Positions 1-8,793 of a stretch of 64,000 nucleotides of DNA are shown piece by piece. Source of the DNA: Variovorax sp. RA8. Its GTDB lineage: Bacteria; Pseudomonadota; Gammaproteobacteria; Burkholderiales; Burkholderiaceae_C. Under the pieces are notes generated by a model, which worked only from the letters and a program-made list of their open reading frames with translations, did no database searches and had not been told where the DNA came from. Made by a program: the position numbers and the translations under genes. Numbering within the stretch: position 1 is the first letter of the stretch; every line of letters begins with the position of its first letter. The stretch is from positions 248,001 to 312,000 of the forward strand of contig NZ_LR594662.1 of the NCBI RefSeq assembly GCF_901827175.1. The letters are read 5' to 3'.

Positions 1-828
1 CAGCATTGCGGCAAGCCGCCAGCGCTGCTGCGACATCTCTTCTTGCCGCGCGGGCGCCAGCGGGTAGGCGAGGTTGAAAAACACCTGCGACACCTGCGTG
101 AAGCGCCGGGCCATGGCATGACCGACGTACTTCGCGGGCGCCGGCCGTAGCGGCACGTGTGGTTCGGCCGATCGGGGCATCGCTGCAAAGAGTTCCCCGG
201 CGAGCGCCACCCAGGCTTCGACGTCGAAGTCCCCGGCCGCAGCGACGACGGTCTTTTCCGCGACGTAGTGGGACCGCACGTGGCGGACCAGATCGTGCCG
301 TGTAAAGCCTTCGATGTTCCCGACGGTGCCGATCACCGGCATGCCCATCGGGTCGTCGCCCCAGATGGCGCGGTCGAGCAGCTCGCTGGAGCCATCCTCC
401 GGATCTTCCTCGTACTCGATGGCCTCCTGGCGAATCACTTCCAGCTCGCGCTGCAATTCATGGGCGGGAAATGTGCTGTTCAGGACGATGTCGGCCGTCA
501 TGCGCAGCAGGTGCTCCGCGTGCCGGCCCAGGCCTGTCATGAAGTAGCCGGTGGTGTCCTTGCCGGTGAAGGCGTTGACCTCCGCGCCCAGCCGCTCCGC
601 ATCCAGATTGATGGCCTGCACGGAGCGGGTGGTGGTCCCCTTGAACGCCATGTGCTCCAGGACATGGCCGATGCCGTTTGTGCCCGGCGTTTCGTCGCGG
701 GAGCCGACGCGCAGGAACACGCCCACACTGGCGCTCTGCACGTGGGGCATTGGGATGGCGAGCAGCCGCACCCCGTTGGCAAGCGTGTGAAGGGCGAAGG
801 TGGCGCGCTTCGCCGGCAGCCGGCCCAT
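1..828 (-). CDS. M16 family zinc metallopeptidase (partial, 3' end outside window)
   Basis: Reading the minus strand from the ATG at 828 gives an uninterrupted 276 codons to the window edge, so about the C-terminal 40 percent of a usual 420-450 aa M16 protein is missing. The inverted zinc site HVLEH lies at residues 55-59, followed by the third ligand Glu near residue 135 in the RQEAIEYEEDP stretch, 76 residues later as usual for pitrilysin/processing-peptidase relatives. No signal peptide is evident, so a cytoplasmic peptidase is likely. The start is 3 nt behind the stop of the small HTH gene upstream, so the two are almost certainly co-transcribed. The peptide substrate cannot be told from sequence. 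Confidence 0.9.
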   Translation of the reverse strand, partial: MGRLPAKRATFALHTLANGVRLLAIPMPHVQSASVGVFLRVGSRDETPGTNGIGHVLEHMAFKGTTTRSVQAINLDAERLGAEVNAFTGKDTTGYFMTGLGRHAEHLLRMTADIVLNSTFPAHELQRELEVIRQEAIEYEEDPEDGSSELLDRAIWGDDPMGMPVIGTVGNIEGFTRHDLVRHVRSHYVAEKTVVAAAGDFDVEAWVALAGELFAAMPRSAEPHVPLRPAPAKYVGHAMARRFTQVSQVFFNLAYPLAPARQEEMSQQRWRLAAML

Positions 829-831
829 GGC

Positions 832-1089
832 TCAGCGGCCTTCAGGCTGCTGCAGCCTGACGCCGATGCCGTAGAGCGCGAGCAGGCCCAGCACGTGCCC
901 GATGGCCACGCCGGGCTCACCCGCTTCGATGCGGCCGATGGTCTGGACATGCACGCCCAGGCGCGCGGCCGCGGCGGCCTGACCCTCCCCGGCCGCCGTC
1001 CGGGCCAGCCTTGCCGCTGCCCCCAATTCACGGATTGAACGCAAGGCGTCGCCGCCGATGTCTGCCGAAATTCTCTTGCCTTGCGCCAT
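832..1089 (-). CDS. small XRE-type helix-turn-helix protein
   Basis: This 85-aa protein has a Cro/C1-type HTH around residues 22-62: an RLARTAAGEGQAAAAARLGV stretch followed by a recognition helix VQTIGRIEAGEP. A short C-terminal tail ends in GVRLQQPEGR. It looks like a single-domain DNA-binding protein of antitoxin size. It sits 3 nt upstream of the M16 peptidase gene, so one mRNA is expected and autoregulation is plausible. The pairing could mean that the peptidase processes or is controlled with the regulator, but nothing in the sequence proves this. The family call rests on HTH pattern only. Confidence 0.75.
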   Translation of the reverse strand: MAQGKRISADIGGDALRSIRELGAAARLARTAAGEGQAAAAARLGVHVQTIGRIEAGEPGVAIGHVLGLLALYGIGVRLQQPEGR

Positions 1090-1226
1090 GGCAGCATTGT
1101 CGCCGCGCCCGCCGCTCGGCTCGCGTCAGGGCCCGGTGCCCACGAGCGATCCGCGGTCAGACCTCTCCTGCTCTCCTGCTCTCCGCATGCGCAGGACATC
1201 TGGCGCGCCAACCCTCTCGGTTGAGC

Positions 1227-2447
1227 CTAGCGCCAGCTCTCGTCCACGCAAGCCTTGGGCGCCTCGCCGCGCTCCTGCGCCAGGCTGGGGTAGTCCGTGT
1301 AGCCCTTCTCGCCGCCGCCGTAGTAGGTGGACCCGTCGTCCGGATTCAAAGACGCGTGCGCGCGCAGCCGTTCCGGAAGGTCCGGGTTGGCGATGAACTT
1401 GCGGCCGATGGCAATGAGGTCGGCTCGGCCCTCCCTCAGCCATTGTTCGGCCGTCTCGGCGTCGAAGCCGCCGGCGAGCATGAGCGGGCCGCTCCAGGCC
1501 TGGCGAATGCGCTCCAGCATCTGCATGGCCGCCGCACTGGGAGTCGACTTGCTGTCCAGCGCGGCCATGGCCGGGTTGACGACGTGCAGGTAGGCCAGCT
1601 TGCGGGAGTTCAGCTCGCGCGTGGCATGGGTGAAGGTGGTCAGGGGATCGTCGTCGCGGATGTCGTTGGCCGTTGCCATCGGCGACAGGCGCACCCCGAC
1701 CGCGTCGGCGTCCCAGACCTGCGTTACCGCGTCGACGACTTCCAGCAGCAGGCGCACGCGGTTCTCGACCGGACCACCGTACGCGTCGGTTCGGCGGTTG
1801 GTGCCGCTGCACAAGAACTGGTCGAGCAGGTAGCCGTTGGCAGCGTGGACCTCCACGCCGTCGAAACCAGCCTTGATCGCGTTGCGCGCCGCGCGCTCGT
1901 ACTGGCGCACGAGGTAAGGCATTTCCTCGAGCTGCAGCGCTCGGGGCGTCACGAAGGGCGCCAGCTGGCCTTCGCCCTTGTCGTTCTCGATGAAGGCCAT
2001 CCCCTCCGGCCGCACGGGGGAGGGCGCAACCGGTGGCATGCAGTCGGGTTGCAGCGAAGGATGAGAGATCCGGCCCACATGCCACATCTGCAGGACGATG
2101 CGTCCGCCGGCTTCGTGCACCGCATCGGTGACCAGGCGCCACCCCTCTACCTGCTCACGGCTGTGGATGCCCGGAGTCCAGGCGTAGCCCTGCCCCTGCA
2201 TCGAGATCTGCGTCGCCTCGGAAATGAGCAACGCGGCCGAGGCGCGCTGCTGGTAGTAGCAGGCGTTCAGCGCCCACGGCACGTTCCCCGGTTGGCGTGC
2301 ACGCGACCGGGTCAGCGGGGCCATGACGATGCGGTGCGGCAACTGGAAGCGACCGACTCTGATGGGCTGGAACAACAGCCGCTGCTCCGCGTCCGGGGGC
2401 TCGGCGGCCTGGTTTGTCGCGGCGGGCGACTCGATGGTGGCGGACAT
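1227..2447 (-). CDS. Old Yellow Enzyme family alkene reductase
   Basis: This 406-aa FMN-dependent NAD(P)H:flavin oxidoreductase is of the NemA/XenA type that reduces activated C=C bonds and nitro-esters. The substrate-binding pair His201/Asn204 lies in HAANGYLLDQFL, WHVGR at about 122-126 belongs to the flavin and active-site wall, and the phosphate-binding IGRKFIANPDLPERL segment is near the C terminus. Full length for the family (about 370 aa) plus a low-complexity N-terminal extension of about 20 residues. It appears to be a single gene, read away from the DsbA-like gene. Stress induction by electrophiles is known for the family; no operator was identified here. Confidence 0.92.
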   Translation of the reverse strand: MSATIESPAATNQAAEPPDAEQRLLFQPIRVGRFQLPHRIVMAPLTRSRARQPGNVPWALNACYYQQRASAALLISEATQISMQGQGYAWTPGIHSREQVEGWRLVTDAVHEAGGRIVLQMWHVGRISHPSLQPDCMPPVAPSPVRPEGMAFIENDKGEGQLAPFVTPRALQLEEMPYLVRQYERAARNAIKAGFDGVEVHAANGYLLDQFLCSGTNRRTDAYGGPVENRVRLLLEVVDAVTQVWDADAVGVRLSPMATANDIRDDDPLTTFTHATRELNSRKLAYLHVVNPAMAALDSKSTPSAAAMQMLERIRQAWSGPLMLAGGFDAETAEQWLREGRADLIAIGRKFIANPDLPERLRAHASLNPDDGSTYYGGGEKGYTDYPSLAQERGEAPKACVDESWR

Positions 2448-2604
2448 AAAGAACTCCTTCTTCCGGGGGGCATGACGAGAGTGTCGACCCTGGGCCGGCG
2501 GCGAAACCGGGCGCCGCGTGTCCAGGCTCCAATATCAGCCGGCGGCCGCCATGGACAGCAGGAAAACGGAATAAACGCCCGCGGCGCGGGGCTAACTTCG
2601 GTGG

Positions 2605-3138
2605 ATGAACAAACTCACCATTCCCATCAACGAGCGCGACCATCTGCGCGGTTCACCGGACGCACCGGTGCTGCTGGTCGAATACGCCGATTTCGAGTGC
2701 CCGTACTGCGGTGCGGCCTACCGGGTCGTGAAGAAGCTGGAGCAGGACCTGGCGGACACGCTGGCCGTCGTGTTCCGCCAGTTCCCGCTGGTCAACGTGC
2801 ACCCGCACGCGCAAATCGCGGCCGAGGCCGCGGAAGCGGCGGGGGCCCAGGGCCGGTTCTGGAAGATGCACGACCTGCTCTTCGAGCACCAGGACGCACT
2901 GGCGCCCGCCGACTTGTTGAAATACGCCGCCGCCCTGCACCTGGACCTGGAGCGGTTCGCCAGCGACCTCTCCGGCCACGCGTTCCTGTCCAAGGTCCAG
3001 AACGACATGACGGGCGGGCTGCAAAGCGGCGTCCAGGGAACGCCGGCCTTCTTCATCAACGGCGTGCTCCACCGGGGCGGGTACGACGAAGCTTCCCTGC
3101 TCGCCTCGATCATGCTGGTCGCGGCGGCAGCCTCCTGA
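2605..3138 (+). CDS. DsbA-like thioredoxin-fold protein
   Basis: This 177-aa protein has a thioredoxin fold of the DSBA/Thioredoxin_4 type. The redox motif CPYC is at residues 32-35 just after VEYADFE, and a cis-Pro segment GVQGTPAFFING follows near residue 145. No signal peptide is present, so unlike true DsbA it should work in the cytoplasm, perhaps as a thiol-disulfide exchange or stress protein. It is 11 nt upstream of the small heat shock gene and the lon remnant on the same strand, suggesting a protein-quality operon. The ATG is the only sensible start; upstream codons in this frame give a basic low-complexity tail. Confidence 0.85.
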   Translation: MNKLTIPINERDHLRGSPDAPVLLVEYADFECPYCGAAYRVVKKLEQDLADTLAVVFRQFPLVNVHPHAQIAAEAAEAAGAQGRFWKMHDLLFEHQDALAPADLLKYAAALHLDLERFASDLSGHAFLSKVQNDMTGGLQSGVQGTPAFFINGVLHRGGYDEASLLASIMLVAAAAS

Positions 3139-3149
3139 GCTCCGCAACC

Positions 3150-3563
3150 ATGGCGCGCGAAAGGGATACCAGCGGCTGGATGTGGGGGCAGGCCTGCGAC
3201 CTGATGGACCAGGCCGAGCGGCTGCACCGCCAGTTCTTCCGTCCCGCGGCGGTGCAGCAGGCCCAGGTGGTCTGGGAGCCGCCGGTGGACCTGCTGGAAA
3301 ACGAGCGCGAGATCGTCCTTGTGGTCGCCATGCCGGGCGTGAGCGCCGAACGCATCCAGGTGGCCGCCGAGCCCGGCGCCATCGTCGTGCGCGGAACGCG
3401 CCCGGTGCCGCTGGTGCCCGGCTTGTCTGTGCGGCGGCTGGAAATCCCGTACGGCATCTTCGAGCGGCGCATCCTCCTGCCCTCCCGCGGCCTGGAGCTC
3501 GAGCCGCCCGAAGTGCAGCAGGGCTGCCTGATCGTGCGCCTGCGCAAGGTGGGAGGAACATGA
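3150..3563 (+). CDS. small heat shock protein (Hsp20/alpha-crystallin)
   Basis: This 137-aa protein has an alpha-crystallin domain from about residue 45: VDLLENEREIVLVVAMPGV opening strands, an EIPYGIFERRILLP segment and a short C-terminal strand LIVRLRKV. It acts as an ATP-independent holdase for unfolding proteins. The longer open frame that runs in from far upstream is not the gene; the ATG at 3150 gives a normal-sized Hsp20. Its stop overlaps the lon start by 4 nt (ATGA), so translation is coupled. The order thiol protein-Hsp20-lon suggests a heat or oxidative stress operon. Confidence 0.88.
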   Translation: MARERDTSGWMWGQACDLMDQAERLHRQFFRPAAVQQAQVVWEPPVDLLENEREIVLVVAMPGVSAERIQVAAEPGAIVVRGTRPVPLVPGLSVRRLEIPYGIFERRILLPSRGLELEPPEVQQGCLIVRLRKVGGT

Positions 3564-5255
3564 GCGAAGCGCCGCGCCCGATCCCGGAGGACGCGCTCAT
3601 CGTCCTGCCGATGCGCAACCTCCTGTTGTTCCCGGGCACGCTGCAGCCGCTGGCGATCGGCCGCCAGCGCTCGCAGGCGGCGGCGCAGGAGGCGGTGCGG
3701 CTGGAGCGGCCGCTAGGCGTCCTGCTGCAGAACAAGCCCGAGGTCGAGGATCCCTCTGCCGAGGACCTGCATTGGGTGGGCACCAGCGCCGCGGTGCTGC
3801 GCTACGTCACCACGCCCGAGGGCGTGCACCATGCCATCGTCAAGGGACTGCGGCGCTTTCGCGTGCTGCAGTTCCTGGATGGCTATCCCTTCCTGATGGC
3901 GCGCGTCGCATACGTCGAGGAGACCGGGCAAGCCGACGCCGAGATCCAAGGACGCGCGCAGGCCCTGAAGCAGCAGGCGCTGCAGGCGCTGCAGCTGCTG
4001 CCGCAGGTGCCCATGGAAGCGGTGGCCGGCATCCAGGGCCTGGAAGAGCCGGGAGAGATCGCCGACGTGGTGGCCAGCGTGCTGGACCTCCCCAACGCGG
4101 ACAAGCAGGCCCTGCTGGAAACCTTCGACCTGAAGCTGCGCCTGGAGCGGCTGCTGGAAAAGCTGGCGCACCGCATCGAGGTGCTGAAGATCCAGCGCGA
4201 GGTGAGCGACCGCACGCGCGAGTCCATCGGCGACGTCAACCGCAAGCACCTGCTGCGCGAGCAGATGCGCACCATCCAGAAGGAGCTGGGCGGCGACGAC
4301 GAGCAGGCGGCAGAGATCCAGGAACTGGAGGGCGCGATCGCCGACGCGGGCATGCCGCCGGAAGTCGACGAGGCGGCGCGCAAGGAGCTCAAGCGGCTGC
4401 AGCGCATGCCCGATGCGGCCGGCGAAGGCTCGATCATCCGCACCTACCTGGACTGGCTGGTCGGCCTGCCCTGGAAGTCCGAGGCGGAGCCGCAGGTCGA
4501 CCTCACCGAGGCCAGGCGGATCCTGGACGAGGACCATTTCGGGCTGGAGAAGATCAAGAAGCGCATCCTCGAATACCTGGCGGTGCGCAAGCTCAACCCC
4601 TCCGGGCGCAGCCCCATCCTGTGCTTCGTCGGGCCGCCCGGCGTGGGCAAGACCTCGCTCGGGCAGAGCATCGCCAAGGCCACCAGCCGCAAGTTCGTGC
4701 GGGTCAGCCTGGGCGGCGTGCACGACGAATCCGAGATCCGCGGCCACCGGCGCACCTATGTCGGCGCCATGCCCGGCAACATCGTCCAGGCCATCCGCAA
4801 GGCCGGTACGCGCAACTGCGTGATGATGCTGGATGAGATCGACAAGCTGGGCGCGGGCGGACAAGCTCGGCATCGCGCCCGGCGTGTTCGACAAGACCGA
4901 CATCCACATCCACGTGCCGGCCGGCGCGACGCCGAAGGACGGCCCGAGCGCCGGCGTCGCGATGTGCGTGGCGCTGACCTCGCTGCTCACGTGCAGGCCC
5001 GCCCGGGCCGATGTGGCGATGACGGGAGAGATCAGCCTGCGCGGGCTGACGCTGCCTATCGGCGGGGTCAAGGAGAAGGTGCTGGCCGCGCAGCGTGCCG
5101 GCATCAGGACCGTGATGCTGCCGGCGCGCAACCGTCGCGACCTGGAGGACATCCCGGCCGATGCGCGCGCCGGGCTCACCTTCGTGTGGCTGGAGACGGT
5201 GGACGACGTGCTGGAGGTGGCGCTGGCGCCGGAGCCGCAGTTGCAGGAGGCGTGA
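3560..5255 (+). pseudogene. lon: lon ATP-dependent protease, disrupted by an internal deletion and frame change
   Basis: From the ATG at 3560 the frame encodes a Lon N domain, a coiled region and the AAA+ start with Walker A (GPPGVGKTS, about residue 356) and Walker B (MMLDEIDK, 4826-4849). Just after DKLGAG the reading frame stops matching Lon. The match resumes in the +1 frame as RADKLGIAPGVFDKTDIHIHVPAG, continuing with PKDGPSAG (catalytic Ser) and GGVKEKVLAA (catalytic Lys) to a stop at 5255. About 220 residues are missing: sensor and arginine-finger parts of the ATPase, the small AAA lid and the first part of the protease domain. Family length is about 780-800 aa. The sequence GGCGCGGGC fits both sides of the junction. 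Unless it is an assembly error, no active Lon can be made here. Confidence 0.85.
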
Positions 5256-5277
5256 CAGCCGTATCAGGAGACAAGCC

Positions 5278-6243
5278 ATGAGCGACACAGCAAGTTCTCT
5301 CGCCACGATGCGTGGCTGGAGCATCCGGGCCTATGGCGAAGAGATGGTGCTGAGGGACGACCTGCCCATTCCGACACCGGGTCCGCACGACATCCTGATG
5401 CAAATGCGCAGCGCCGAAGTCGGCGATTGGGACGAACTGGTGCGCACCGGCGAATGGGACATGCAGCGGCCGTTTCCGTTGATCCTCGGCCTGGCCGGTG
5501 CGGGCAGGATTGCCGCGGTCGGCGCCGCGGTCACCGATTTCTTCGAGAACCAGCAGGTCTACGCCTACAGCTATCCCTTGCACGACAACGGCGCCTGGGC
5601 CGAGTTCATGCTGGTGCCGCAGACCTATGTTGCGCCGATACCGGCGTCGCTCACGCCGATCGAGGCAGGCGGCGTGCCGATCGCCGGCCTGACCGCCCAT
5701 GAAACCCTGATCGACGTCCTGCGCGTGACCCGGGACGATGTGGTGCTGATCAACGCGGCCGCCGGCGGCGTTGGCCACCTCGCCGTGCAGCTCGCTTCCG
5801 GCCTCGGCGCCCGGGTGGTGGCCGTCGCCAGCTGCCGCAACCATGACTTCGTGGCCAGCCTCGGCGCCGCCGCAGTGATCGACTACGACACCACCGGCGA
5901 CGTGATCCAGGCCATCCGTGAGAAGTATCCGGGCGGGGTCGACAAGGCCCTCAACTGCGTGACGGGCAAAGCGGCGAACGACTATGTGGCGGCGCTCAAG
6001 GATGGCGGAAGGATGGTCGACCTGCCGGGCGCCGTATCGGTGCAGCGACCTGGCGCGGAAATCATCTCGGACTACGTCGTGCGCGGGAGCCGCGCGCGGC
6101 TGGCCGACCTGACCCAGCGGTTCGATACTGGTGCGCTGCGCCTGGTCGTTCACGAGATCGTCCCGTTCGACGAGGCGCAGCGCGCGCTCGACCTGGTGCT
6201 TGGCCGTCACGTGCGCGGCAAGGTCGTGCTGAAGATCGTGTGA
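5278..6243 (+). CDS. MDR-superfamily NADP-dependent oxidoreductase (quinone reductase type)
   Basis: This 321-aa medium-chain dehydrogenase/reductase lacks the zinc-ligand set of true alcohol dehydrogenases. The N-terminal GroES-like half includes the GLAGAGRIAAVGAAV segment, the nucleotide-binding half has AAAGGVGHLAVQLA (AxxGxxG) near residue 160, and the end HVRGKVVLKIV is typical of QOR/zeta-crystallin-like enzymes. It probably reduces quinones or alpha,beta-unsaturated carbonyls with NADPH. The ATG at 5278 is preceded by a CAGGAG ribosome-binding site at about 5265-5270, which decides against the longer upstream frame. It lies 22 nt after the lon remnant, so it may belong to the same stress operon. 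Confidence 0.85.
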   Translation: MSDTASSLATMRGWSIRAYGEEMVLRDDLPIPTPGPHDILMQMRSAEVGDWDELVRTGEWDMQRPFPLILGLAGAGRIAAVGAAVTDFFENQQVYAYSYPLHDNGAWAEFMLVPQTYVAPIPASLTPIEAGGVPIAGLTAHETLIDVLRVTRDDVVLINAAAGGVGHLAVQLASGLGARVVAVASCRNHDFVASLGAAAVIDYDTTGDVIQAIREKYPGGVDKALNCVTGKAANDYVAALKDGGRMVDLPGAVSVQRPGAEIISDYVVRGSRARLADLTQRFDTGALRLVVHEIVPFDEAQRALDLVLGRHVRGKVVLKIV

Positions 6244-6246
6244 AGG

Positions 6247-6927
6247 TCACTTGCGCAACAACCCCAGCAGCGCCGCCGCGGCCGCTTCGGATGACTGTGG
6301 ATTCTGCCCCGTGACGAGCAGCCCGTCCGTCACTGCATATGAGCTCCAATCTGCGCCCTTCGAATAGATGCCGCCTCTTTCCTGCAGCATGTCCTCGACG
6401 AGGAATGGCACGACCTTGGTCAAGCCGACGGCTTCTTCCTCGGTGTTGGCGAAGCCGGTCACGCGCTTGCCGCGCACGAACGGTGTGCCGTCGGCGCCCT
6501 TGACGTGACGGAACACGGCAGGCGCATGACACACGGCACCGATCGGCTTGCTCGTGGCGGCGGCGCGCTCGATCAATGCGATCGAGTTCTTGTCTTCGCT
6601 CAGGTCCCACAAGGGGCCGTGGCCGCCCGGGTAGAAGACGGCGTCGTAGTCGTCGATCGAAACCTCAGACAGCTTCTTCGTCGTGGCCAGCTGCGCCTTC
6701 GCTGCGGCGTCGGCCTCGAAGCGACGGGTGGACGCTGTCTGGGAGTCGGGCTCATTGCTTTTGGGATCGAGCGGCGGCTGGCCGCCCTTGGGCGACGCGA
6801 GCGTGACCTCGACCTCGGCATCCTTGAAGTGGTAGTACGGCGCTGCCAGCTCCTCGAGCCAGAAGCCGGTCTTGCGCCCAGTGTCGCCGAGTTGGTCGTG
6901 AGAAGTCAGGACAAGCAGGATCTTCAT
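6247..6927 (-). CDS. DJ-1/PfpI family protein (Hsp31-like glyoxalase/deglycase type)
   Basis: This 226-aa class I glutamine amidotransferase-like protein has its nucleophile elbow in AVCHAP, giving Cys133 followed by His134. An acidic partner is available in GFWLEELAAPYYHF near residue 25, and YPGGHGPLWDL (about 99-109) forms the oxyanion region. The C-terminal NPQSSEAAA matches the Hsp31/YhbO-like group known for methylglyoxal (glyoxalase III) or chaperone activity. It converges on the oxidoreductase gene with a 3-nt gap, so the two transcripts overlap at their ends. Which activity dominates cannot be told. Confidence 0.87.
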   Translation of the reverse strand: MKILLVLTSHDQLGDTGRKTGFWLEELAAPYYHFKDAEVEVTLASPKGGQPPLDPKSNEPDSQTASTRRFEADAAAKAQLATTKKLSEVSIDDYDAVFYPGGHGPLWDLSEDKNSIALIERAAATSKPIGAVCHAPAVFRHVKGADGTPFVRGKRVTGFANTEEEAVGLTKVVPFLVEDMLQERGGIYSKGADWSSYAVTDGLLVTGQNPQSSEAAAAALLGLLRK

Positions 6928-7173
6928 GTGGATCTCCTCAGGTGATAGGGCCGTTCACTTTCGAAAGCCCGCCGTGGCTTGGCCGAGGTGCTTCTCTATC
7001 TCACACGGCGTCTGCAAGCCGCGAGCGATCGGAGAGCATTGTGCGAACGGTCGCGAGGTTTTTGCAAATCAAGCGTCGGGCGAGTTGCCGCGCGCGCGGC
7101 AAGCCCGACAGGTCGAAGCTGGCCCACCAGCCGCTCGGCGGCTGCATACTCCCCAAAAACACCTCGCCAGCCG

Positions 7174-7896
7174 ATGCCCACCCCACTCCCCGACCCCAAG
7201 CAGAACCGCCTGCTCGCCGCCCTCCCGGACGCCGAGTGGCAGCGCTGGCTGCCCCAGCTCGAATGGGTCCAGATGCCGCTGGGCCAGGTGCTGTACGAAT
7301 CCGGCGGCACGCTCGGCCACGTCTACTTCCCCACCACCGCCATCGTCTCGCTGCTGTACGTGCTGGAGAACGGCGCCTCGGCCGAGATCGCGGTGGTCGG
7401 GAACGAAGGCATCGTCGGCGTCTCGCTGTTCATGGGCGGCGAGTCGACGCCGAGCCGGGCGGTGGTGCAGAGCGCGGGCGAAGGCTTCCGGCTGAAATCC
7501 CAGCTGATGAAGGACGAGTTCGACCGGGCCGGGCCGGTGCTGCATCTGCTGCTGCGCTACACGCAGGCGCTGATCACCCAGATGGCGCAAACGGCGGTGT
7601 GCAACCGGCACCATTCGCTGGACCAGCAGCTGTGCCGCTGGCTGCTGCTGAGCCTGGACCGCCTGCAGGGCAACGACCTGGTGATGACGCAGGAGCTGAT
7701 CGCCAACATGCTCGGCGTGCGCCGCGAAGGGGTGACGGAAGGCGCGCTGAAGCTGCAGCAGGCCGGGCTGATCCGCTACGCACGCGGCCGCATCTCGGTG
7801 CTGAACCGCGCCGGGCTCGAAGAACGCACCTGCGAGTGCTATGGCGTGGTCAAGAAGGAATACGACCGGCTGCTTCCGGCGAAGCTGGCGACCTGA
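7174..7896 (+). CDS. Crp/Fnr family transcriptional regulator (first of two)
   Basis: This 240-aa protein has a cyclic-nucleotide-binding-like beta-roll (about residues 20-130, with VLYESGGTLGHVYFP and AVVGNEGIVGVSLFMG) and a C-terminal winged HTH (MTQELIANMLGVRREGVTEGALKLQQAGLIRY). The Arg/Ser pair that binds cAMP in CRP is not recognisable, and there is no N-terminal Cys cluster as in FNR, so the signal is unknown. The ATG at 7174 gives a family-length product; the open frame extends 195 nt further upstream but that stretch is low-complexity Arg/Ala-rich. It is followed by a second similar regulator 188 nt downstream. Confidence 0.87.
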   Translation: MPTPLPDPKQNRLLAALPDAEWQRWLPQLEWVQMPLGQVLYESGGTLGHVYFPTTAIVSLLYVLENGASAEIAVVGNEGIVGVSLFMGGESTPSRAVVQSAGEGFRLKSQLMKDEFDRAGPVLHLLLRYTQALITQMAQTAVCNRHHSLDQQLCRWLLLSLDRLQGNDLVMTQELIANMLGVRREGVTEGALKLQQAGLIRYARGRISVLNRAGLEERTCECYGVVKKEYDRLLPAKLAT

Positions 7897-7960
7897 GAAG
7901 GCTCGGCAGCGGGGGCGGCCCAGGTGGATCGGGTATCGAGCGCAAGCCTAGTTTGCCGCT

Positions 7961-7978
7961 CTGTGCGCTAGCAGACAG
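7961..7978. promoter_or_regulatory. CTGT...ACAG palindromic element upstream of second Crp/Fnr gene
   Basis: The element starts CTGTGCGCTAGC and ends AGACAG, so its ends CTGT/ACAG are inverted repeats around an internal GCTAGC. It lies 107 nt upstream of the GTG start of the second Crp/Fnr gene. It resembles two stronger elements at 17799-17819 and 17952-17972 (shared CTGTGCG-TAGC core). It could be an operator for one of the two Crp/Fnr proteins; this is inference from pattern and position. Confidence 0.35.
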
Positions 7979-8084
7979 TCGAGGCGCGGCGCTTGCCGCA
8001 GACTGGCAGCGCGGTCGGACAGGCGTTCGATGGCAAAAGCGATCCTGCGTCACCTGAAAGTGGCCGCAACACGCCGGAGAACCC

Positions 8085-8777
8085 GTGGCCACCGTCGAGA
8101 ACCATCTCATCGAACTGCTTCCCCGCCACGATCGGCGAAGCCTGCTGGCCCTGTGCGAGCCGATCCAGCTGAAGATGGCCGAGGTCCTGTGCGAGCCCGG
8201 CGAGCCGACCCGGCATGTCTACTTCCCCATCGATGGCTTCATCTCGCTCGTCGCGCAGATCGGCGAGCATGCATCCCTGGAGGTCGGGTTGGTCGGCCGC
8301 GAGGGCATGGTGGGTGCGCAGCTGGCGCTGGACGTGTCCACGGTGCCGCTGCACGCGGTGGTGCAAGGTCCGGGCGCGGCATGGCGCATCGCCGGTGCGG
8401 ATTTTCGGCGGGAGCTTGTGCGCAGCGCGGCACTGCGACGCAGCCTGAACCGCTACATCTACGTGTTGATGTCGCAACTGGCGGGCACGGCCGCATGCCT
8501 GCGCTTTCACCTGCTCGGGCCTCGCCTGGCGCGCTGGCTGCTGATGAGCCAGGACCGTGCGCATTCCGACAGCTTCCGCGTGACGCACGAGTTTCTCGCG
8601 CTCATGCTCGGCGTGCGCCGGGTCGGGATCACGACGGCCGCCGGTGCCCTGCAACGCAGCGGGCTGATCCAATACCACCGCGGCGACCTGAAGGTGCTCG
8701 ACCGCGGCGGGCTCGAGGCGATGGCGTGCGGGTGCTATGCCGCCGACCGGCGCACCTACGCCGAGCTGCTGCGCTGA
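8085..8777 (+). CDS. Crp/Fnr family transcriptional regulator (second of two)
   Basis: This 230-aa paralog of the preceding regulator has the same beta-roll signature (RHVYFPIDGFISL, GLVGREGMVGAQLAL) and a winged HTH (VTHEFLALMLGVRRVGITTAAGALQRSGLIQYHRGDLKVLDRGGLE). It begins with GTG at 8085, chosen because GGAGA sits 5 nt upstream and homologous sequence starts there. No Fe-S cysteines are clustered at the N terminus. It converges with the cyclic glucan synthetase gene, leaving 16 nt between the stops. Tandem paralogs of this type suggest either a duplicated sensor pair or heterodimers; no ligand is predictable. Confidence 0.86.
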   Translation: MATVENHLIELLPRHDRRSLLALCEPIQLKMAEVLCEPGEPTRHVYFPIDGFISLVAQIGEHASLEVGLVGREGMVGAQLALDVSTVPLHAVVQGPGAAWRIAGADFRRELVRSAALRRSLNRYIYVLMSQLAGTAACLRFHLLGPRLARWLLMSQDRAHSDSFRVTHEFLALMLGVRRVGITTAAGALQRSGLIQYHRGDLKVLDRGGLEAMACGCYAADRRTYAELLR

Positions 8778-8793
8778 CCCGGCGCCCTCGCGC

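Noticed and set aside
1011..3563. An 850-aa plus-strand frame ending with the Hsp20 sequence
   Set aside because: Only the last 137 residues are a protein family; the rest is antisense to the flavin reductase gene or low-complexity. The Hsp20 gene starts at 3150.
4833..5255. The C-terminal Lon fragment as an independent LonC-like protease gene
   Set aside because: Its first residues are antisense-like read-through of the Walker B region and it lacks the N-terminal strands of the protease domain, so it is a remnant rather than a separate small protease.
6979..7896. A longer start for the first Crp/Fnr gene
   Set aside because: The extra 65 residues are Arg/Ala/Ser-rich with no similarity to the family; the ATG at 7174 gives normal length.
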